Shown: in pieces, positions 63,366 through 64,000 of the stretch
Position numbering within the stretch: position 1 is the stretch's first letter
Layout: every line of letters starts with the position of its first letter
DNA from: Nemertoderma westbladi
Lineage: Eukaryota; Xenacoelomorpha; Nemertodermatida; Nemertodermatidae
Direction: 5' to 3'
Assembly: GCA_032718475.1 (NCBI GenBank)
Contig: JAUCBJ010006666.1
Location: forward strand, 1 to 64,000
Length of the DNA stretch: 64,000 nt
Program-made: the position numbers and the translations under genes
Notes under the pieces: generated by a model
Seen by the model: only the letters and a program-made list of their open reading frames with translations
Told to the model about the DNA's origin: nothing
Databases searched by the model: none

Positions 63366-64000
63366 AGTAAGGTGTAGTTCCATATAAATATATTTCGTAT
63401 ATTGTTTAGGTTAATAAATTTATTAAATAAATAAATTGATAATTCCCGTGTCAAGATATTAACTCGCTAATATGAGATGTGCGACGTGCTTCAAGTTACC
63501 TCCTCCCTGTCTCTCAGAGATCGTTCCACCTCCCCCCTCTTTAGTGGGGGAGTCAGAATTTGTATTTTCGCTCTCAATCTTTACATACAAGCGCTTTTAA
63601 ATAGGTATCTCTTATATAATAATAATACTGTTAGTACACACAGCTATTCATATATAAAGAAAATGTTCTAGAATATCGCATATTTATTAAATAGAATAAA
63701 TTGTCTGCAGCGGAATCAAATACATACAACATTCGAATGCCCATAACTCAGCTATTTCAGATCTCAGATTTTTTAATTTATGAGCTATTTCGATACAACA
63801 AGAAGCCGTTTCGATGGCGGCGCCCTTTGGAGTGGATACCCCGGGTGTTCCCTCGGCTCGGGCGAGTAAATATCTCCGCCTCCACCACTGGATTGGCTGT
63901 CAGACTGGCGACGTTTGGGAGACACTGTAATTAAAGAAAATATATTCTTTGTACCAGATTAATAAGTTGTAAACTATTTACATGACAGGCCCATCACATT
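63366..64000. other. Unrecognised AT-rich end of window with family-X-like words
   Basis: 63,760-63,810 (TTTATGAGCTATTTCGATAC) matches 18,160-18,176 in family X. A short GC-rich patch lies at 63,810-63,930. No gene supported. Confidence 0.45.

Overview
The window looks like repeat-rich, AT-rich nuclear DNA of an invertebrate animal. The evidence is spliced-gene signals (GT..AG borders with intact phase), Roc-COR GTPases carrying CARD-type death-fold domains, a BEL/Pao LTR retrotransposon, RTE-like and CR1/L2-like LINEs, foldback elements and very large minisatellites. I cannot name the species or phylum. There are no bacterial operons and I saw no tRNA or rRNA genes.

Layout. (1) 1-16,500 and 43,980-62,570 are two rearranged copies of one ancestral cassette. 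Each has a 12-bp minisatellite, a ~335-bp foldback element ending 10 bp before the start codon, a long intronless Roco-CARD gene, gene-specific minisatellites, and a shared tail with exon-like segments and a CR1/L2-type LINE remnant. Copy A also holds a second, broken Roco-CARD gene hit by a LINE, a 30-bp array that reads as a decapeptide repeat, and ~86 units of a 49-bp satellite. Copy B has a 74-bp and a 29-bp array, and its tail is split by ~6.4 kb of nested LINE, satellite and LINE. (2) 16,500-18,595 and 30,617-36,660 hold dispersed repeats built from inverted-repeat arms, GGACCGAATTGTCC motifs and a 42-bp minisatellite. (3) 18,596-30,616 is a young BEL/Pao element with near-identical LTRs, a 5-bp target duplication and a recognisable empty-site paralogue. 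It keeps gag and protease but has lost reverse transcriptase, most of RNase H and integrase. (4) 37,100-43,900 is mostly unrecognised DNA around one GC-rich WD40 exon, with a 68-bp array, a foldback element and a 35-bp array.

How the parts relate. The two intact Roco-CARD genes (1,203 and 1,156 aa) combine a winged-helix-like N-terminus, a Roc GTPase with a large variable insertion, COR, a Cys/His motif and two or three C-terminal CARDs. This suggests signalling by death-fold assembly, possibly innate immunity; that role is inference. The first ~230 codons and the upstream foldback element are almost identical between paralogues, while the COR-CARD part is strongly diverged, which suggests 5' homogenisation. 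Tandem arrays lie at or beyond the 3' ends of the genes, and one arose from coding repeats after a frameshift. The most unusual theme is a duplicating immune-like gene cassette whose 3' ends grow minisatellites and satellites, some placed so they could be spliced in phase.
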